Shown in pieces: positions 39,790 through 43,049 of a stretch of DNA of 43,049 nucleotides (the first letter of the stretch is position 1; each line of letters begins with the position of its first letter). The translations under genes were made by a program, and so were the position numbers. This DNA comes from a virus. The stretch spans positions 1 through 43,049 of the IMG/VR virus record IMGVR_UViG_3300006751_000025. One strand, 5' to 3'. The notes beneath the pieces were generated by a model. The model was given only the letters and a program-made list of their open reading frames with translations. It did no database searches and had not been told where the DNA came from.

Positions 39790-40748
39790 GACTTCACCTC
39801 CTCAGTCAGCTCTGAATGAGCTTGTTTCTTTACGAACCTGTCACTACCTTCAAACCCCTCTTTGCCTGAGCAGATAGGAAAGAAGTCACACAGCCCGTAC
39901 TTGGTGATGCATCCGTTTTGATTACGGGGCATCTGTTCAAATTCAATAGGGAACTCATCGATAGATTTCATGAGCCCCTTCAACTCAGACACACGGGTAA
40001 GCAGGGTGTCTGATGTCATAGGGATAGCTCGCCACATAAACCGAGACTCATCCCCCTCGTACTCTCTTGCGATCCTGTCTTGGTACTCGCGAGCTGTCTC
40101 CGTGTTACCAGCCTTGCGTACCTGATACTGGAATTCAGTCTCCGATTTCCTTCTTGAGATACGCTTCTTCATCGCAGGCTTGCTCGATGTCTTACGAACC
40201 ACGTCGTAGATGAAGCTCGGAAAATAATCCAGGTCATACAGGTAGCGGGCCGCCACCGTATAGGTAGCTATCTGGGTGTCAAAGGTTAGCTTGGTCCAGA
40301 AGGGGGAAGCAGGGTTCTCCACCTCCTTGGCCCCACTCGTCTTATGGTCAACGACATAGATGCGACCATCATCCTTGCCCCGTAGAACAAGATCCATCTT
40401 CCCTGCCATTGGTCCGCTCGACCACTCGCGTTCAACATCAATCACGTCGTACTTGTCTCGGTAGCTGCGCCTGTGTGTGTAGTACCCTCGGAGGTATGCA
40501 TCTAGCTTAGCCTTCTCCAAGTCTTGGTCGCGCCACCAATCACTGTGTTCCTGCATCGCAGACCGGGCGGCATCCCGCATGCCTGAGAGATCAGCACCAT
40601 TCCAAAACGCCTCGCTGCCCGCATGGAATACGGTGCCAACAAGCAACGGCTTGGCCGGCTGGGCAGATGTCCATTCATCTAGGTATCTGTGTTGATAGAA
40701 GCGAGGACAGCGCTGGTATGCACTGAGACTCGAAGCTGTATGAAGCAT
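39786..40748 (-). CDS. PD-(D/E)XK nuclease, Cas4/RecB-like with Fe-S cysteines, 320 aa
   Basis: The start is the ATG at 40748 (MLHTASSLSAYQRCPRFY) after AGGGGAAAAAC. The motifs follow the RecB/Cas4 nuclease order: SxxxxYxxCPxxYxxxY at the N-terminus (C14), GTVFHAG with H42, GKMDLV (D119), VVDHKTSG (D134, K136) and DTQIATY with Q159 and Y163. Three late cysteines, C280, C287 and C293, with C14 would hold a 4Fe-4S cluster as in AddB and Cas4. The likely role is 5' or 3' end resection for annealing-type recombination by the neighbouring ATPase and SSB. It is the first gene of its leftward operon and shares its promoter gap with the HTH gene at 40815. Confidence 0.83.
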   Translation of the reverse strand: MLHTASSLSAYQRCPRFYQHRYLDEWTSAQPAKPLLVGTVFHAGSEAFWNGADLSGMRDAARSAMQEHSDWWRDQDLEKAKLDAYLRGYYTHRRSYRDKYDVIDVEREWSSGPMAGKMDLVLRGKDDGRIYVVDHKTSGAKEVENPASPFWTKLTFDTQIATYTVAARYLYDLDYFPSFIYDVVRKTSSKPAMKKRISRRKSETEFQYQVRKAGNTETAREYQDRIAREYEGDESRFMWRAIPMTSDTLLTRVSELKGLMKSIDEFPIEFEQMPRNQNGCITKYGLCDFFPICSGKEGFEGSDRFVKKQAHSELTEEVKS

Positions 40749-40778
40749 GTTTTTCCCCTGGTTGAGAACACTTATCAC

Positions 40779-40797
40779 GTTGCACCTATTGTGCAAC
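40779..40797. promoter_or_regulatory. Operator palindrome of the HTH gene
   Basis: GTTGCAC-N5-GTGCAAC is a perfect inverted repeat, 17 bases upstream of the HTH gene and in the divergent gap with the nuclease gene. It overlaps a possible -10 (TATTGT, 40787-40792; -35 TTGAGA at 40762 with a long 19-bp spacer), so binding could repress its own gene and the leftward operon. Self-regulation by the HTH protein is the simplest model. Confidence 0.55.
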
Positions 40798-40814
40798 AGT
40801 GGTACGACAGAACT

Positions 40815-41039
40815 ATGAAGACTGCCGCAAGAAAACTGAAACAAAAAGTACAAGCACACATGGACAAGACAGGTTGCACCAAGAAGAAGGTAGCCGCCTC
40901 GCTAGAGATATCCCCTGAGCAACTGGCTCACCTCTTGGCTGGTCGCAGGTGCGCAACAATCCGCCAAGCCATCCGCATCAAGAGAGAGTTTGATATCCCT
41001 ATTGAAGACTGGGATGACGAGTCGGCCCGCTACTCCTGA
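40815..41039 (+). CDS. Cro/CI-type HTH regulator, 74 aa
   Basis: This is the only rightward gene of the right arm. The product (MKTAARKLKQKVQAHMDKTGC...) has a lambda repressor-like HTH around residues 19-50 (CTKKKVAASLEISPEQLAHLLAGRRCATIRQAIRIKREFDIP), in which KKVAASLEISPEQLAHLLAG is the helix-turn-helix. Its size suits Cro-like proteins. It is transcribed divergently from the nuclease gene with a perfect palindrome between them, and its 3' end overlaps the convergent AcrVA2-like gene by 10 bp. The start is the ATG at 40815, where no strong Shine-Dalgarno is seen; a leaderless or weakly translated message is possible. Confidence 0.75.
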   Translation: MKTAARKLKQKVQAHMDKTGCTKKKVAASLEISPEQLAHLLAGRRCATIRQAIRIKREFDIPIEDWDDESARYS

Positions 41040-42220
41040 ACCTCGTAATGCCGTGTCTCCTCGGGCTCATCGCCCTCGCCACGCAGCCTGGGCATGAGCC
41101 ACCGGGGCTCACGTCGCCAACGACCCTTGCCACACCAGTAGAAGTTCCAGAAACCACGGACCCAGTGCCGCTGTCTCTTGCTACCTTCGCCTGGCTCAGA
41201 CATGTCGGCCTCAAGGGTGGGTGCTATGTAGTGCAGATGGGTAGCTCGCTTCTTGCTGATCTTAGTGGCCAGCCTCTCCATCTTTGACTGCTTGCCACGG
41301 TCTTCGATGAACCTCCCGGTGAGGGTTTCGATGGCGGCCATGTGCGAGAAGGACTGCTCGTCTCTTGTGATCTCTCGCTTGGGCGAGTTCAGATAGAGCA
41401 TGGTGTTGAGAGCAATGCGCATCATCTTCACCGTGTTCTTTGCGTTCTCCATCTTCATGGACTCAACCGAACGAGGGGGCAGGCCCTCTGGCATATAGCT
41501 CGGGGTGTTGGTCAGCTCCGCCAGTTCACGGAACTTATTCCTATTGTCCTGCTCGCGCATGCGATGCCTGGCTTCCCGCAGAGCGATGCCTCGCTCCTCC
41601 GAAAGGTCAGACCCGTCCTCGTACATATATGGTGCAGTTGTCGCCAAGCTCTCTCTAAGCATGGCATCAAGGGCGCGCTCCGCACTACCCTCACAGCTTA
41701 TCTCATCAAAGCTCATGGCGACGTAAGAGCAAGCGTCATCATCAGGTGCAACCGAATGCTTGTTGGCCTCACCGCAGGCAAAGACAGTAAAGCCGGGGCC
41801 CCTGCCATGGGTTATGATTCGAAAGACATACAGACCCATAACGTCATGGTAGCCCGTGCGCCTCCCGCCCCATATCCGCATCGTGCCTCTCGGCAGGGCG
41901 ATATAGAAACCGTCGTACGGTAGCTTGATATCGTCAGACTGCACGTTCTTCAGGCTGGTGTTGGTGAACATGTCGATCAAGTTCTCACCAAGACTGAATG
42001 ACTGACAGCCAGACTTAATGTAGCTGTGCATCCCCTTGTGAAAGATTGAGCCAATCTCCTCAACCCTCTCACCGGCAAGCGTCATCGACACGTAGCTGTC
42101 AGACCTGTCGATGGCTAGACGAATGTATTCCGCAGCTATGCTGGGGGATGGCCTAAATCCAAAGACCGCATCAGATACATTGTCACGCCAGACTTCAAAA
42201 TGAATACGTGGTTTTTCCAT
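41030..42220 (-). CDS. AcrVA2-like protein, 396 aa
   Basis: The start is the ATG at 42220 (MEKPRIHFEVWRDN), with GAGGAG upstream. The order of features fits the AcrVA2 family as I remember it: a middle DIKLPYDGFYIALP and DVMGLYVFRIITHG, a helical IALNTMLYLNSPKREITRD, and an end segment KRQRHWVRGFWNFYWCGKGRWRREPRWLMP. The end segment matches the 'RRGHW.GYW.G.G....RW.P' of the Cas12a inhibitor. The family is wide, and most members are not tested, so inhibition of CRISPR is not shown. An unrelated role in limiting translation of a host protein is possible. It lies next to the regulator at 40815 and overlaps it by 10 bp. Confidence 0.55.
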   Translation of the reverse strand: MEKPRIHFEVWRDNVSDAVFGFRPSPSIAAEYIRLAIDRSDSYVSMTLAGERVEEIGSIFHKGMHSYIKSGCQSFSLGENLIDMFTNTSLKNVQSDDIKLPYDGFYIALPRGTMRIWGGRRTGYHDVMGLYVFRIITHGRGPGFTVFACGEANKHSVAPDDDACSYVAMSFDEISCEGSAERALDAMLRESLATTAPYMYEDGSDLSEERGIALREARHRMREQDNRNKFRELAELTNTPSYMPEGLPPRSVESMKMENAKNTVKMMRIALNTMLYLNSPKREITRDEQSFSHMAAIETLTGRFIEDRGKQSKMERLATKISKKRATHLHYIAPTLEADMSEPGEGSKRQRHWVRGFWNFYWCGKGRWRREPRWLMPRLRGEGDEPEETRHYEVQE

Positions 42221-42299
42221 AGTGTTTCTCCTCATCAGCTGTGTCGCTGTATATATACAAGAGGGGCAGCCCGACCAGAATCTGGCAAACTTTCTTTCC
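42221..42299. promoter_or_regulatory. Intergenic gap with palindrome, possible leftward promoter
   Basis: CCAGA-A-TCTGG (42275-42285) is a perfect palindrome, followed leftwards by a TATATATA run (42250-42257) that could be a -10 for the AcrVA2-like gene. A -35 at the right distance is not clear. Confidence 0.35.
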
Positions 42300-42926
42300 C
42301 TATTCTAAAATTTCCCACTCATCCTCACTCACAGTCACACCCAAGACGGGGTGTGTTTGCATAGGCTTGGGCTCCTCCTTAGCTGGTACTAAGTAGGCAC
42401 CCATGGCCACAGCAAGCTCGATGTCTCCATCGAGTATCAATTTGATACTCGGCGCAGCATCTAGGTAGTCACTCATCCTTGACTGCTGAAGCCTATCAGC
42501 AGCGAGCCGGAACGTATGAATGACTGGCTCATTATCTAACAATCTACCAAGGGAGAGATGTATAAGGCCTGACATAGACAGGCCCAGTCGTTTTGCTGTT
42601 CGCTGCGCACGCTCCTCCATCTTTCTAGGCAGCTGCGCACTCACCGTCTTGAACCCCTTGCCCTTGCGCACCTTGGCTGGTGTGTCGGGCATAGGATCTT
42701 TCGTGTAGTCCTTGCCCTCGTATAGCCACCCCGCTATACGTTGGGCCTCCCTCTCATCAGGTACCTGAGCCCCCTGTACCAGGTACTCGAAGCGCACGGG
42801 ACTCAGCCCACATTGCCTGGCTGCGCTATCGGGCAACACACCCCGCTCTTCCATGACAAAGAGCAGGCGTTGCCCGATAGCTTTAGCCAAGGGATTGGCG
42901 TCATTGGGTAGGTCGTGCTTACTCAT
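42300..42926 (-). CDS. Two-domain regulator, HTH plus ribbon-helix-helix, 208 aa
   Basis: Residues about 12-60 (LAKAIGQRLLFVMEERGVLPDSAARQCGLSPVRFEYLVQGAQVPDEREAQRIAGWL) read as a lambda repressor-like HTH. Residues about 88-132 (GKGFKTVSAQLPRKMEERAQRTAKRLGLSMSGLIHLSLGRLL) read as a ribbon-helix-helix: a strand (FKTVSAQLP) and two helices. The C-terminal 70 residues are acidic. Both halves are DNA-binding folds and their fusion is uncommon. The ATG at 42926 overlaps the upstream stop by eight bases (ATGAGTAA). It may control the operator array of the divergent region, but there is no direct evidence. Confidence 0.65.
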   Translation of the reverse strand: MSKHDLPNDANPLAKAIGQRLLFVMEERGVLPDSAARQCGLSPVRFEYLVQGAQVPDEREAQRIAGWLYEGKDYTKDPMPDTPAKVRKGKGFKTVSAQLPRKMEERAQRTAKRLGLSMSGLIHLSLGRLLDNEPVIHTFRLAADRLQQSRMSDYLDAAPSIKLILDGDIELAVAMGAYLVPAKEEPKPMQTHPVLGVTVSEDEWEILE

Positions 42927-43049
42927 CTCGTATGACTTTCTCTGCCCTCTTAATCACATCCTCTATGGTGCTGGTCTGAGCTGCGCCAGGCACGGTAAGG
43001 AAGAAGTGCATCTCAGCTATGATAGTGAGAAGCTCTTCAACCATACCGC
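42919..43049 (-). CDS. C-terminal part of a small leftward gene at the right edge
   Basis: The frame enters from the right edge and ends at TAA 42919, overlapping the next gene (ATGAGTAA). Visible residues are MVEELLTIIAEMHFFLTVPGAAQTSTIEDVIKRAEKVIRDE, a helical small protein. An ATG at 43044 would make a 41-aa protein; if ends are joined, GAGG lies four bases before it. Alternatively the frame is continuous with the membrane-protein frame at 1-187, giving a 105-aa product. No function recognised. Confidence 0.45.
   Translation of the reverse strand, partial: GMVEELLTIIAEMHFFLTVPGAAQTSTIEDVIKRAEKVIRDE

Noticed and set aside
41342-41923. Rightward 193-codon frame antisense to the AcrVA2-like gene
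   Set aside because: Cys/His/Arg-rich shadow with no start site support, opposite a gene of normal composition.
1-43049. CRISPR arrays, insertion sequences, integrase or attachment site
   Set aside because: No evenly spaced repeats of 23-40 bp, no transposase-like motif and no recombinase were seen; a direct repeat of att type could not be excluded without a search.

Overview
The window reads as a nearly complete, or complete but linearised, genome of a tailed dsDNA bacteriophage of podovirus type. It has a large terminase, a portal, a scaffold, a HK97-type capsid protein, a short-tail/neck module, a set of large low-complexity internal (ejection-type) proteins, lectin-domain tail fibres, a lysis cassette and a replication/recombination module. 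No contractile or long-tail genes (sheath, tail tube, tape measure) are seen. No DNA polymerase, RNA polymerase, replicative helicase or integrase is recognisable, so replication must lean on the host replisome. Shine-Dalgarno sites of GGAGG type and a sigma70-like promoter fit a bacterial host; the lysis genes and internal proteins suggest a Gram-negative host, but the host cannot be named from sequence alone.

Layout. Region 1 (1-5282, all leftward) holds small early genes of mostly unknown function, including a DUF7227-like cysteine-rich protein and a DUF932 protein. Four of its intercistronic gaps carry an RNA hairpin, and six gene starts carry the same ACAACCAAGG-type element. Region 2 (5283-6131) is a gene-poor divergent control region: a tRNA-like foldable segment, several perfect inverted repeats, a dense TGAGA/TCTCA operator-like array, a G-rich tract and an RBS hairpin. 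Region 3 (6132-36467, all rightward) is the late region: putative small and large terminase, portal, a 293-bp internal control region with hairpins and a good promoter, scaffold, capsid, neck/tail, internal proteins, fibres, lysis. Region 4 (36578-43049, leftward except one HTH gene) is replication and regulation: RusA-like resolvase, helicase-loader-like protein, O-like initiator, SSB-like protein, RecA/Sak4-like ATPase, Cas4/RecB-like nuclease, a small Cro/CI-type regulator, an AcrVA2-like protein and a two-domain HTH/RHH regulator.

How it fits together. If the ends are joined, regions 4 and 1 become one continuous leftward early block of about 12 kb and region 3 one rightward late block. 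They diverge at 5283-6131 and converge at 36468-36577. An open reading frame also runs on across the joined ends, which supports (but does not prove) circular closure or permutation. The most interesting observations are: a 19-bp element, TAACGT-N5-TAACGTTA, found once inside the initiator gene (iteron-like, a candidate origin) and once over the ribosome-binding site of the first late gene; the repeated hairpin plus ACAACCAAGG cassettes of the early block; a TGAGACA/TGTCTCA motif shared between the divergent control region and the control region in the middle of the late block; and an AcrVA2-like protein next to a regulator gene.
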